This document shows, piece after piece, positions 1 through 11,398 of a stretch of 64,000 nucleotides of DNA. Within the stretch, counting starts at the first letter, position 1. Each line of letters starts with the position of its first letter. Source of the DNA: Emydura subglobosa (lineage: Eukaryota; Chordata; Testudines; Chelidae); contig ML679966.1 of assembly GCA_007922225.1 (NCBI GenBank), forward strand, positions 34,910,793-34,974,792. The letters are read 5' to 3'. The notes beneath the pieces are model-generated. The model was not told the origin of the DNA, did not search any database, and was given only the letters and a program-made list of their open reading frames with translations. A program made the position numbers and the translations under genes.

Positions 1-4
1 CATA

Positions 5-1050
5 TTATGTGGACTGTGTCTAAGAGCAGTTTGGGAATGGCACATGTGGTGGAATTTTTTAAAACCATTCTGCAAAGGAGATATCAGAAGGGCAAGTGGC
101 AGAGATCTGAGAAGGATGAAGGAACAGCAGGCCACTCATCAGCAACAGATTTTGCTGCAATTCTTGAAGGAATCACACCTTAACAGGAACAAAAACAGGT
201 ACAGCTACTGGAGCAGATGTTCCAAAGCTTGCTAGTCCAGAGACACCACTGAGAAGTGAGTGAGTGTCTAAGGGCACACCTACACCAAACACTACAATCA
301 CACCTTAATTTGTGGTGCATACATACCCTAAGAAGGGACTAGATAATGACTCTAAGCCTTTCCTTATCAACTTTCAGTGGGTAGCCCAGGCCACTGAGTG
401 GAAGAAAGAGTCTTGGGCTATTTATCTATCTTCTTTTCATTAACAGGAGAGTCTCAAGCTGCTCATTGGGCTGTGGGTAGGGACACTGCCACCAGTTACA
501 AGGACATCAAAGCTGCCATGTTGGACTGGTTGTGGATCTCTGGCAGCAGTTACAGAGGTGTCCATTTCCCCTTGGACCTGTGAATGGATGTTTCTGCTCA
601 GAGACTGACTGGCCAGCTCTCTGGCTCAACCTTGAATCTCAGACAGTGAGAGAACTGAGCTATTTAGTCATCCTAGACCAGTTTCTATACAGTCTGCTTA
701 GGACAGCAGACATGGGTCCATCAGCACCAGTGGTCTATGACAGCAGAAGTTGCGTGACAACGAAAAGCTACATGGACAATATGATGTCAAAGGGACTGCA
801 ATGTCTGGGCAGTACCTATGGCCATGAAGGACCAAGAAACCAGCAGAGAGAAAACAAAAGGGATTCAAGGACTCCCAACAGGAGCCTAAAAGGACATTCA
901 CTCAGTCTTTTTGAGCTGCAGTCAGAACCCCCTATTGATGAGTTAAAAAAGTCAAACCCCAGGAAGAATAAGTATGGCGCTCTCTAGTATGTGGACTGTG
1001 TTTGAGAGCAGGTTGGGATGGCACCTGTCACACAGTTATATCAGGGAGTG
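5..1050 (+). repeat. Direct repeat flanking the gag remnant (about 5-42 and 988-1025)
   Basis: A block of about 38 bases starting TATGTGGACTGTGT is found at 5-42 and again at 988-1025 with a few changes, and weaker similarity continues for some tens of bases (ATATCAG near 80 and near 1034). The copies bracket the gag remnant. They may be pieces of long terminal repeats, of an internal duplication, or of two related element copies. The left copy touches the window edge, so its extent cannot be judged. Confidence 0.5.
90..985 (+). pseudogene. Broken Ty3/Gypsy-type gag with SCAN-like capsid
   Basis: Remnant of a retrotransposon capsid gene. Three frames carry it in turn. A glutamine-rich helical stretch near 105-215 (KEQQATHQQQILLQFLKE) comes first. 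From 342 a segment reads DNDSKPFLINFQWVAQATEW. From 440 to 583 the frame changes and reads LTGESQAAHWAV, then SYKDIKAAMLDWL. From 595 to about 700 a third frame reads SQTVRELSYLVILDQFLYSLL. This order matches the capsid of Gmr1-like Ty3/Gypsy elements, the proposed source of the vertebrate SCAN domain: an acidic N-terminal helix, LTGEAQ-like turn, Y..VK.AIL helix, then a V.EQFL-like helix. At least two frameshifts and several stops make it non-functional. No zinc knuckle or pol is visible downstream. The frame from 532 stays open to 987, but its last 90 residues are not recognised. A host SCAN zinc-finger gene is unlikely because no C2H2 fingers follow. Confidence 0.72.
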
Positions 1051-2410
1051 AGTGGAAAACCTGGATGGAAGAAAAGCAGTAAAATAATGAGATGATATCA
1101 ACAGCTCTTGTTTTTGTCATTTATATCTCAAGGCCTGGTCTTCAGCAGCTATGAAATGTGATGTTTACTCGGATGCTTAGCTAACAGCACCTTAGGTACC
1201 AATCCTGCTTCCACAAGAGGGGAAAAAACTCTCACTGAATTAAATGAGAAAAGGAGCAGGTCCCTGGTTTATCATATACTACAAGCAGTTTACATTTTCT
1301 GAAGTGGATGAATGGTAGTTTTCTCTCCAACTTTGGTTTGTTTTCTGTTTTATCATTCAAAGGAATTTTCATGAAAGTTACTGTGTAAAATAGTCATTTG
1401 CCAATGGGGAGAATTTTTCATTTTTCTCTTAAAAGACAATTAAAAAAAATCTTTACTCTGTGGACTTATTTTACTTTTTTTTTTTTCTTTTTTCTTTTTA
1501 AAAACGTACACAATTTACACTTCCATATGGCTGCATTGTGACACAAAGTAACCAGTTGTCTTTGACTTATAGTACATTTCAGATATTGGAAACAGGTATT
1601 TACAATCTTGAGTACTATTATAGTCTAAACAATGGTCACGCAGCCACTATTGTTTTATTTTGGCATGTTTGTAACAAGCAGGGAGCTATATTCCCAGGGG
1701 GAGGCGGTGATCCAACTGTGAAGCAAAATTAAATTAGGGCAAGAAGTGCTGGGAATGTTTGCTTGTGTCTGCATCAAGAACTGTTGCAATCAGAGCTCAC
1801 ATTTCATGGCTATGGTCAATGCCAGATCAGTTTACACAGGGGGATGTCAAAGACACCTAATAAAATAGCATTTTCAAATGAAAGTCTTTTATTTGATTGC
1901 TCTGAAGAGTTTTTGTAGAGTTCTTATAGGAGAGGCTTTTTAGAAAACCCACACAATCTCTTTAAAATAAACCTATACCCAAAGTCTGAAAATATTTTAC
2001 TTCTTTGTGGAAAAATATGCACTATCTGCCTTTTACTGCACTCATCATGAAGATCTTTAAGATATTATATTCAAAGATTTAAAAACATCTCTGTACTGTA
2101 ATGGTACCAAAAAGAAAAAGACTGTGAAACATTGGGAATACAGTCTCTATGTTCTGTACATCTGCAGTAAATATAGTGGCCAAGACAGTTGGCTCCTAAG
2201 TCCTTATTTAGGCACCTAAATAAATGGCAGACGTTTATGGGTGCTCAACGCTTTGGGAAATTAGGCTTCTCAGTTCGAATATTTCTCCTACACTGTGTTT
2301 TAAAAATTGCCCATCCATGCATAAGAACGTTTGTGCTATATTTTTTTTTGTCAAAGACGAAGTTAACAGACAAGTTATAAAGCTGGGGAAATAAAGCAGA
2401 TGGACGGTAG
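1051..2410. other. No recognisable feature
   Basis: AT-rich sequence with a T-rich run near 1474-1500. The open frames here are short and match nothing I recognise. Near 2190-2240 the phrase TTAGGCACCTAAAT resembles the TAGGTGCCTAA words in the palindromic elements at 41.2 and 53.8 kb, so a decayed transposon fragment is possible. Confidence 0.5.
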
Positions 2411-2417
2411 GAATAAG

Positions 2418-2700
2418 TCAGAGTTAAGGTTACCTTTCAAAGAAATCCAAACATGTTTCGGCACAAAATGCACAGTTAAGGCACTCCAAACATCTTAACT
2501 GTGCCTGGCGTGACATCATGTGATAACTATATGACTAGAGTTAAGGTATTTTAGTGTTTGTGATCCCAGATTAGGTTAAACTCTTTTGTAAAGATGCTGT
2601 CCATTTCCGCCCCCCATCTCTCACTGTGTCACTACCAGGCAGAGTTAAGGTTGTTTGAGTGCCTGAGTTGTACATCTGACCTTAACAGGTCTGGACTTCT
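2418..2700. repeat. Cluster of inverted GAGTTAAGGTT modules (MITE-like)
   Basis: The word GAGTTAAGGT occurs at about 2422, 2538 and 2642, and CAGTTAAGG at 2472. At 2470-2505 the arms GCACAGTTAAG and CTTAACTGTGC are exact inverted copies around a 13-base loop. GGCACTCCAAACATCTTAACTGTGCC (two phrases) is an inverted partner of CAGAGTTAAGGTTGTTTGAGTGCC at 2640-2663. Such nested inverted modules are typical of miniature inverted-repeat DNA transposons. Family not identified. Confidence 0.5.
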
Positions 2701-3955
2701 TTGAAGCAGAAATTTAATTCTGAATTCCTTGGCTTTATAATGCTTGATTTTTGAGATAATTACACTGTCCCTGTAATCTTTTTTCTTCTTAAATAATTGA
2801 TATGTACACTATGTTCTTGTGACCCTGCACAGAAGCACTGGTCTACATAGGGGCATCAGTGACTGTACCAAGTGAAATGAGCAGCATCAGCCAGTGCGAG
2901 TCTGACATGTCAGGGTTCTCTCTTCCTCCTCCTCCTCCTGCTGCTCCATTTGAAACTCTGTCAGGTGTGTTTGGTGAGTCAGAAAGTGCTGCTGAAATGT
3001 CCACCAATGCCTCATGTATGATCTGACTATTTTCTAGCACAGAAGTCAAAGCTGCTCAAAGCAAGAAAAATTCTTGGAAAGGGACCTCCTCCTTATTGGT
3101 GGGCAGGCTGTATTGGTGGGCTGGTCATACTTCCTGTAACATGCAGGGTGTGCAGTAGAGTTTTTCCACAGTGCACCACGGTCAAAGGGCTACAGCGATC
3201 ACATTTCAGGAGAATGTTGGTTGGGCTGACTCAGGTCTGTGTGCTGCAATGTGGATACCAGAGCCCCAGATCTGAGCTCAGGTTAGAAAATTCTTAATTT
3301 AGGATTCAGGATTAATGTAGATGCTCAAATCCTGGGTTTTCTAACACGGGTCAGCTGACTCAAGTCCCATTAACCCTAGGCTTACATTGCAGTGTAAATG
3401 TACCCATGATGACCCAACAGCTAAGGAAATACACCTTTCTTGGATAAGACCTTAAGAGATCAGGAGTTTGGAACCACCAAGACTGACCAACTACTCTATC
3501 ACACAAAAACGTTAAGAAGTACTTTTAAAAATAACGTTCCTCAACTGGCACTTCTTTAAAGACGCTAAAAAGATTTTTGTCTTCTCTTAATTCTATAGAC
3601 AGCAGAAGCCATGTGGACAATTTCACCATATAGATATTCATAAAGAATTTCACGGAATGTAATTCGGAAAAAATAATTGCTACATTGTTAGAAAATATCC
3701 AGTGATTTACATTTGCATTGCTCAAGCTTTAAAGTTTCCAAGGTTCATTGCTCATAATCATGTATGCATTTATTAACTTAATTTGTCTAACTCCTAATAA
3801 TGTTTCAGTCTACATCACCTAAAATTATACTGCTGCTGTAGGTTAAGTGTCTGCCAGTGTTGTCATAATAAACCCTGGCTTTCAGGGGGTTTATAATGTG
3901 ATTGTAACAGTTCACTTTGGGCTAATAACTGGCATAAACATAGGCTAGGAATGAA
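2701..3955. other. No recognisable feature
   Basis: No coding or repeat signature seen apart from a short CTCCTCCTCCTCCTG run at about 2926-2942, which produces a spurious open frame on the minus strand. AT-rich noncoding DNA. Confidence 0.5.
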
Positions 3956-3960
3956 CACAC

Positions 3961-4040
3961 CAGGTGAAATCTTGCTCCTGTTGAATTCAATAGGAGTTTT
4001 GCCATTGACTTCAAATTGGGTCAGGATTTCACCCCGTGTT
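3961..4040. repeat. Short palindromic element, AGGTGAAATC type
   Basis: The ends CAGGTGAAATCTTG and GTCAGGATTTCACC are inverted repeats. The centre carries AATAGGAGTTTTGCCATTGA. The same layout is seen at 34841-34912. About 75 bases with no coding capacity, which fits a non-autonomous MITE of the amniote type. Confidence 0.6.
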
Positions 4041-4367
4041 TTTAGGTATTCTGAGAACAAGTAATGAACATTTCTGTTGTTTTAAATGTTCTGAAGCTAA
4101 AAATAATAGTTCACTAATTTTAAAATCTGGTTTTGAACATGCATTACTCAAAACTATCTTGGATGAAGACAAAAGAAAGCTGCACTATCACTGAGCTTTA
4201 CTGATGAGCTAATCAGCATGTGCAGAACATTTTCTAATTTTTCATAAAGAGTTTAACATGGGACTTAGAGCAACACATGTACACCAACTGTGCTGACACA
4301 AAAATAAACTTCATGGACTAGAAGAACACATTAAAAGATATTTTTGGTTAATAATAACCTGCAAATT

Positions 4368-4440
4368 AAGGGCCTGATCCTGCTGCAATCAGGCAAAACT
4401 CCCACTCACTTCTGTCAAAGATGCAGAATGAACCCAGTGA
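4368..4440. repeat. Fragment of a GGGCCTGATCCTGC palindromic element
   Basis: GGGCCTGATCCTGCTGCAAT followed by CAGGCAAAACTCCCACT resembles the short elements at 3961 and 34841 and is a phrase common in turtle noncoding DNA. The right arm is decayed. The flanks (4041-4367 and 4441-4897) show nothing else I recognise. Confidence 0.4.
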
Positions 4441-4897
4441 AGCCTCTGATGAAGGAAAGCTTAAGAGTTCATGAGATTTTAATTCAGAATCCTGACAAAC
4501 ACACTGTCAGACCTGCTAAGATTCCATGATGGATACCAAATATCAGAAAATGTGTGTGCATGGAAAGAGAGGTAGAACAGACCTTGGATTGGGTCAGGAG
4601 CAACAGAGAACTGTAGCCCAGGCTTTGAGAAAGACAGATGAAGAAAGAAGCCAGAGTACTAATTGTATTACAAAAGAGAGACGTGCTCTATAAAACTGGT
4701 TGGCTAGGTAGGAGATAGCGAGATGCATGGGAAGCAGAGAAGGGAGACAAGACCATACAAAGGCTCAGATTTATTTAGATACGTGAACTAAATTTCTGGA
4801 GGCACTTATCTGGAACAAACTACAAAAGCTGTTGGGGTTTATTCATCACTACATAAAATGGGGCCCTGTCCATACATCAGAAACTGTGTTATCGAAA

Positions 4898-5115
4898 ACT
4901 CATAGGCTCAGACTCTAAGCTCAGAAGGGACCATTACGATCATCTAGTCTGACCTCCTGCACAATGCAGGCCACAGAACCTCACCCACCCACTCCTGTAA
5001 TAGACCCCTAACCTAAGACTGAGTTATTGAAGTCCTTATTGAAAACTATACTTGAACACATTGGCAGTGATGGTTTCTATGACAAATCTGGACAGGGTTT
5101 TTGCCCCTAGCTAAA
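4898..5115 (-). mobile_element. CR1 LINE 3' end fragment
   Basis: On the reverse strand it reads GTTCTGTGGCCTGCATTGTG, then AGGAGGTCAGACTAGATGAT, then GGTCCCTTCTG, which is the characteristic 3' untranslated tail of amniote CR1 elements. The same tail is present on + at 31140-31222. The copy is 5'-truncated, as usual for CR1, and abuts a hAT element at 5133. Confidence 0.85.
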
Positions 5116-5132
5116 TAGCGTGATATAGACTC

Positions 5133-5445
5133 CAGCGGTTCTCAAACTGTGGGTTGGGACGCCAAAGAAGATAGCAACTTCATTTTAGTGGGGGCGCCAG
5201 GGCTGGCATTAGACTTGCTGAGGCCCGGGGCTGAAGCTGAAGCCCAAGCCCCACCGCCCGGGGCTGAAGCCCTGAGGCTTCAGGTTCAACCCCCGGCCTG
5301 GAGCAGCAGCGCTCGGGTTTCAGCTTTGGCTCCCGCATCCAAGGTGGCGGGGCTCAGGCTCAGGCTCAGGCCCCCCTTCCAGGGTCACGTAGTAATTTTT
5401 GTTGTCAGAAGAGGCTCCCAGTGCAATGAAGTGTGAGACCTGCTG
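5133..5445. mobile_element. Non-autonomous hAT-like element, GC-rich core
   Basis: It starts CAGCGGTTCTCAAACT and ends near AAGTGTGAGACCTGCTG, a decayed inverted copy of the start. CAGNGGTTCTCAA-type ends are typical of hAT-Charlie elements. The core (5185-5385) is GC-rich and contains repeats of GGCTGAAGC and GCTCAGGCTCAGGC, unlike the AT-rich flanks. The 8-base flanks do not match, so the right boundary is uncertain. The open frame at 5149-5436 reflects the core's composition and is not a gene. Confidence 0.6.
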
Positions 5446-8400
5446 GGTGGCATGGCTTTGTAACGTGCTCATTACAGGGTTCTCAGAAAGAAAGAATCTT
5501 TGTCAATACTCATCAAGGAATCTGCATTACAAGACTGCTATGAGCAACTGTGCTAAAACATTCTTTGTAGCACAGTTTTGCCAGTAATGTGGAAAAGTTC
5601 ATTGAAACTCAGCATTTCAGATTCAGATACATGAATTTATTTTTCAGCAGGTTCATCTAAGCCAATATCTGATACTAGCCTTACAAATTACTTTGCCCAG
5701 CCAGTAATGCTGCCAAATCAGTGCTGAGGGTATATCAATTCAAGCTGGTATTGAAAAACAGAACAAAAGGACTGCCAACCAAGAGAACTTAGGAATGAAG
5801 GGAATGTATTTTCTACTATTTAAGGAAAGGACATTCCAACACAATACAGAACTACTTTCAGAATGAAGCTGAGTCATGACACATTACCTTCAGTTGTCTA
5901 GATAAAAGGGTCTGATCTCCAGATGGGCCAGGGCAGTGCTCAGTACCATCTTTCTTCCTCATCCATCCTAGTTGCTGCTAGGACAATCTCAGGTACACTT
6001 TAATGTGTGCCAGTGGATAGCAGCTACCAGAGAGCTGCTCTGTCAGTCAGGATTGCTGGAGCACTTTGTGCACTGGCCATTCCCCTTCTCTGCCCTGAAA
6101 TGGCCCTATGCTTCAGAAGAAGATTGTGCAGGGCTGCCTATGCCACCCATACACCTGATGATTCCCTTATGATGGGTATTATTGGCTGCTGTCTTAACAT
6201 GACTCTAAAAAAACAATTTAATACATACATTTAACTATTTCCTTCTTTCTTCCTTTCATTTTTTAAGTATGAACAGCACATGGCCAGATTCTTAGTGGTT
6301 TAAAGCACCATAACTTTACTGAAGTCAATTCTAAGCCATGGCTATGCCCAGATATTAATCAGGGACTCAAAAAGAGCTGGCCACACTGTCAACTCTAATG
6401 TCCATTTAGAGAAGATGTAATGCTGTCCTATTTAAAGGGGGAAAATACCCTCTCCATAATTACAAATGTATATGCACCATCAGTTCAAACACCACTAATT
6501 AGTTGGGAGTGGAGCTGTTTCAAAGGCTTCTACCTCAGGTGCCCTTTTTTAAAACATGTCGTATCTTGGAAGGAGGCCTCTGATTTTGTATTACAGGGAT
6601 ATCCTGTTCAAAGAATTTATGGTCACTGGGAAGTTTTCCATTGGAAGATTCTTCCCAACAAGCCATGCCTCACAGTGTCTTTCACTTCACTGGGATGAGT
6701 CCTTGCACGTCCCTGGGAATCCCATTGATATATATCTTAGGGATGCTATGAAGAAAATCACAGAGACTATTCTAAAACAAATCTGTAATGGAACATCCTC
6801 AAAAAGAAGAATACCATACTTTGGAAAGGAGCGTCACATACACCAGAAAAACCAGCTTGATAGGACATTTTTTGATCCCAAGGAATATCACTTATTCAGG
6901 GAACACTTTAAAAGCATTTTATCATTTGAACCCCATTCTCAATGTTTCTATAAAGAGTTTATCTAGTATATAAACAAACATTCTCCTCTCTGTGAATAGT
7001 TATAAACTTAATATTTCAAGAGCTAATTTTTAGAATATCATCGAGTGAAACAAATAGAGCATCCTTTTTTCCTTGCAGACATTCAGTGAGATTTTAAATG
7101 TCCATAAGCAAGATTATATGGCTTCCATAAAAGATTTTGTTTGCATTTCCAAGTCTGGAAGGTTCATACACTGCATTTTTGATCGCAACCTTGCAAAATT
7201 CTACTTGCCCTCTCAGCTGAAACAAGTGATTTTTAGTGTGAAATAACGTGAAATATTCATGTGAAATATCATTAGTTTATCATCATCGTGGCAAGTAAAG
7301 ACAACTAGAATTTGTGATTAAGCTGCTAAATTTTCATGACAATATTGCGAGGTTGCTTTGTCTTTATCAGGTCTAAGAGATCCACAAAAATATTTTAACA
7401 AACAACAAGGTCTGTTTGCTGTACATACCTTCTATGCATCACTGTGCAAATTTGGATCTGTGTATTCAAATGCCAAACAGCTAAGTGAGTTTTAGACTTA
7501 GCATTCAAATCACTGCAATTAACCAGTAGAAAAACAGTTTCCTAGTAGCCACTCAATGCAAACATTACTACAATTCTTAATTAAAGACTGCATTGATTTC
7601 TTGCTGTACAGTGCTTCAAAATCCATTTCCAGCTACATATCATCATTGCCAGCAGATCAGAATTTTTCACATGGCTTAAGTCCTTTTAAAAATACTAAGT
7701 TACAGAAAATAATTTACTCACAGTCTTTAACAGCATTGATTTATTAAAAATGTGCGTAAGGAGATTCTCCAGTGTCATATGTACAAATAGCACTGTTTCT
7801 CCTGAAGAAGGAATACTGTCTAGAGGTAAAATGGAATGTCCAAATACCTCTGTCCTCTGGAGAATGGGGCCTGTTGCTGCAGTGACAGAGTTATAACTTG
7901 ACAAGGATGAGTATCTATTTGAAGGAAGGTTGAGCCAGATGGAAGTCTTCTCTCATGGGTGCATTGGCACTGTTGACACTTTAAAAAGGAACTTTTTCAT
8001 GGATATGCTTCTGGGAGGTAAGTTTAACTTTATTGCCACCAATGGAAAAAGCATTTCACAGAGTGCTGGCAAAAGGTACATCAGGCAAACAAATCTTAGC
8101 AGAACAGATGACAGAGTAAGGAAAGCACTGACAGTAGGGATAATGGACACAGGATGCTGTTTTCAGACAAACTAAGATTATGTAGTTGAAGATCCCAAGC
8201 GATTCACTAGGGGCGCACTATAAACCACATGTAAATAATGTATAATTTTCATGCAAGTCTCCAGGGGCTGTTCAATACGTTTCTTCCCTATATTTCTGTG
8301 TGTTTCACAAATAAATCATCATCCATTTGGGAAATGTGTCTGGCCTCCTCATTTCCCTAACTCCAAAACATTTCAATTGCCATGTTACCATATGATGAAA

Positions 8401-9715
8401 AAAAACACCATCTGCCACCTCTGAATGCAGTCTCATCCTTTACCACTTATTCCTTACAATGCACACTGCATGTTTGCATCAAATTTGCCTCCTCCCCCGC
8501 CAATTAAAATTCTTTCTTTCTTCCTTCAAAGTGCAGAAAAAGGCCACCATGATGAAATGCCACACACTAATCTTAGTTTCAGTTCAGCATGCAAGTCATT
8601 AAATTTTTCTTCTTACATTTTCACACTTTTATGGTGTTAGATTTGAATCCAAGAAAACCCACAATGACTTTTCCCCTATATCTGCAAACCAAGTTTTTGC
8701 TAATTCATTTTTTTTTTAGAAGAATGGGAACAAGCATTATTTAGCTTTCACTGAACTGAGAGGAACATTTTAGTATTATTGCACCACTTTTGCTCTCAGC
8801 TGTAGATTTTTCTGGCTCTCAGATGTACAGATTTTTACAACCACAACTTCTAAAACTGGGTGGATTCCAGAATCCAATACTCCTTTTCTGTGGTGAGAAA
8901 ACTGCTGCTACATTTGGTCAAAGCAAGAAAGAAATGAGCATTCAGCCCTCTGTCATCTCTGGAAAATAAATAACAGAGAGATTTTCAAAAAAATTAGCTT
9001 TTTGGGGGATTTGTTTTGGGGAGAGGGGGGAGGGTCTTAGATAATGATGGTCCCAACATTTAGATACTGAACACAGTAAGAACTATTTATCTTATTTTTT
9101 ATTGATGCCAAAGAAGAGGCTCACAGGTTATAATATGGAGTCAAAACTATACTTAGTTACTGGCAAATATCTGTGAAATAACGTCAAGCTTTTCTTTGTG
9201 CATGCAGAAGCAGTACCATTATTATTGTATTTATAGAGTGTAATGCCATTCATGTATGAGTGCTGTACCAAACCAAACCACACCACATTTCCCCTGCCCC
9301 AAAGAGCTGTCAGCCTTAGGAGCACAAACTGGAACAGTACAAAGTAATACAGAATGATGTAATAATAAAAAGTGACAGGTGGCCATTTGAACTGGAATGC
9401 AACATGGAACAGGGGGGGGATATTATATGAAGCAAGAGTGATGGGAGTTTGCATATATTAATGGAGTGGCTGTTTCAAGCATAAGGACAGCATGACGGAG
9501 GCACAAAATTAAAAGTGATGTTATCTAAATTTCCACTTTGAGAAAACAGTGTGAAGAATGCTCCCTACTGAGAATAGCATCCAATTCTTTTTCGACTGGG
9601 ATACAGCTACTGTATACCTGCACATTTAGGCTTGCCAGATGATAGTATCAGGTATTTTGGTAGCTTTCATTTTGTTAGGTTCAGGAGTTAGATAAAGCTA
9701 CAGAGATGCTCTTGG
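5446..9715. other. Long stretch without recognisable features
   Basis: AT-rich DNA. I examined the overlapping frames at 6420-6966 (up to 136 codons) and 7930-8175: they resemble no family I know, lack splice-site context, and have ordinary noncoding composition. Near 6300-6350 the phrase ACTGAAGTCAATTCTAAG is a probable remnant of a GAAGTCAATGG palindromic element. No CR1 or LTR signature seen. Confidence 0.5.
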
Positions 9716-9716
9716 A

Positions 9717-10005
9717 TCTCGGAACACAGGAATTGACATACTGAATTAGACAAGTAAACTGGGATTTTCAGAGGAGCCTGAGGGAGTTAAGCACCTTTAA
9801 GCACCTCTGAAAATCCCAGGATAGACCAGTGGCTTATCTCCTCACTTGGTATCAGATGCATTAGAGGAAGGTGCAAGAAACCCCTTCATGGATGATTGAT
9901 TATGAAATAACCTGCCCATAAGGGAAGTTTCTTCCTAACTCCAGACAGTTTATGTTTGCCTTATTCCCTGAAACATGAAAGTTTATTACCCTTTGAGAGG
10001 ATTCT
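9717..10005 (+). repeat. Old interspersed repeat split by a nested palindrome
   Basis: Phrases such as GAATTGACATACTGAATTAG at 9731, GACCAGTGGCTTATCTCC at 9825 and TTAGAGGAAGGTGCAAGAAA at 9861 belong to a repeat I recognise from turtle noncoding DNA, in which the first two phrases are normally adjacent. Here they are separated by the palindrome at 9757-9822. The class of the outer repeat is unknown to me; a LINE tail or SINE is possible. Confidence 0.45.
9757..9822. repeat. Short palindromic element nested in a repeat
   Basis: The arms TGGGATTTTCAGAGG and CCTCTGAAAATCCCA are exact 15-base inverted repeats around AGCCTGAGGGAGTTAAGCAC and a few more bases. The flanks ATTAGAC on the left and GATAGAC on the right look like a target-site duplication. 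Fits a MITE. Similar words occur at 42170-42205 and 48361-48380. Confidence 0.65.
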
Positions 10006-10619
10006 TTGTTAGATACATTAACACAATTAAACTAAAGCACTGATCAATAAGTAAAAACACTAATTAACACACCATTCTCATATTCTTGTTTAATCTAGGT
10101 CATTAACATTTACTGGTGTTTTCTTCCAAGCAGATATTGGAAGAGACAGAATTTCAGGCCATTCCTTTACATTATGGGTGGAAAAGAACAGCACTTTCAA
10201 GAAGCCACATACTGCAGCTGGGATTTTGAGTCAGAGAGATGGCCAAACTGCACTAAATTGGAAAGGAATAAGGTCATACACAGGGAAACCTACCAGATCC
10301 AGATGTGCTCCGAGTGAACTTGGGTGGTAAAAATCTGCTTAAAATTTGTTGATGCTATAATCTGAGTTAGGGTTTTGTAGCCTAATAATTTTCACAGGGT
10401 GTTCTGGGCCTGGCCTGACATGTCTAGATGACCAAGGAAATAGAACATAGGAGATTTTCTCACCTGGACAGTGTCCTGTTGCCCAAGACTGAAAAGAACA
10501 TTTTAAACTCACATTTGGAAAATGATTGAAGGATTAGATTAAGCAATGCTGTGGCTATGTGTGCATGAGACAGGAAAGGAGAAGAGTAAGACTAAGTAAG
10601 GAGCCTGTGGAAGAGGGGA

Positions 10620-10790
10620 AAGCACAATCCAATGGTTAGAAAAACTAGCTCTGCCATTCATCACAACCTCTCAGTCATTATGTCCCTATCTGTAAAATGG
10701 GGGTGATAATTGCTCCTCCCTCTTTGTAATGTGCTTTGAGATGAAGGGATGGAAAGTGCTGTATAAATTACATTAATAAGTATTATATTT
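10620..10790 (+). mobile_element. L2/MIR-related SINE or LINE tail
   Basis: CTATCTGTAAAATGGGGGTG is followed by GTGCTTTGAGATGAAGGGAT and AAAGTGCTGTATAAATTACA. This is the classic 3' region shared by L2 LINEs and CORE/MIR SINEs, in forward orientation. The preceding stretch (10006-10619) and the following stretch (10791-11398) show no feature I can support. Confidence 0.7.
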
Positions 10791-11398
10791 GCAAAAGACC
10801 GGATCTAGCCAAATATATGTATTTGGATAGTATCAACAGCGTGTTAAAAAAAGACATGAGATATAGGGTGAGATCTTTTACACCCAATAAATGGGCTAGA
10901 TGGCATAAAAGGAGTCTAAAAGCCCCATATCTGTGTGAGGGGAGATTCCCCGGGCACATGCACAGCAGAAGATCTCTGTAAGGCTGCCGTCTGAGGACCC
11001 CTCACCATTCCTGGTTTACAGGACATGCTGGCAGCATGGCTGGAAGGGGCAGGGCCACATCACACAGTGCTGTGGAGATTCTGGGCCGCACAATAGCTCA
11101 CTGTGCAGTCCCACAAGGCTACTATAAATTATGTTGTCTACATTATTTTGAGGGCCCCTCTGTCCCAGGAGCCCAGGATCAGGAGGGTGAAACAACCACC
11201 CTGCAAGTTTTGCATCGTGCCTCACTCCAGAGGCAGAGAACTTTGACATGGAAAAGGTGGCCCTGATTTCCTAACAGACATGAAAGGGGGTTGCAGTCAG
11301 ACACAGAAATTAGAGATGGAAAAAATCTTATAGAATCAGCTAGTCCATCTTCACAGGCAGTACTGTAAATATAGCTGTGGGGAGTACGGAGGCATGTG

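Noticed and set aside
6420..6966. Overlapping + frames up to 136 codons
   Set aside because: No domain, three overlapping frames with equal claim, noncoding composition and no conserved motif.
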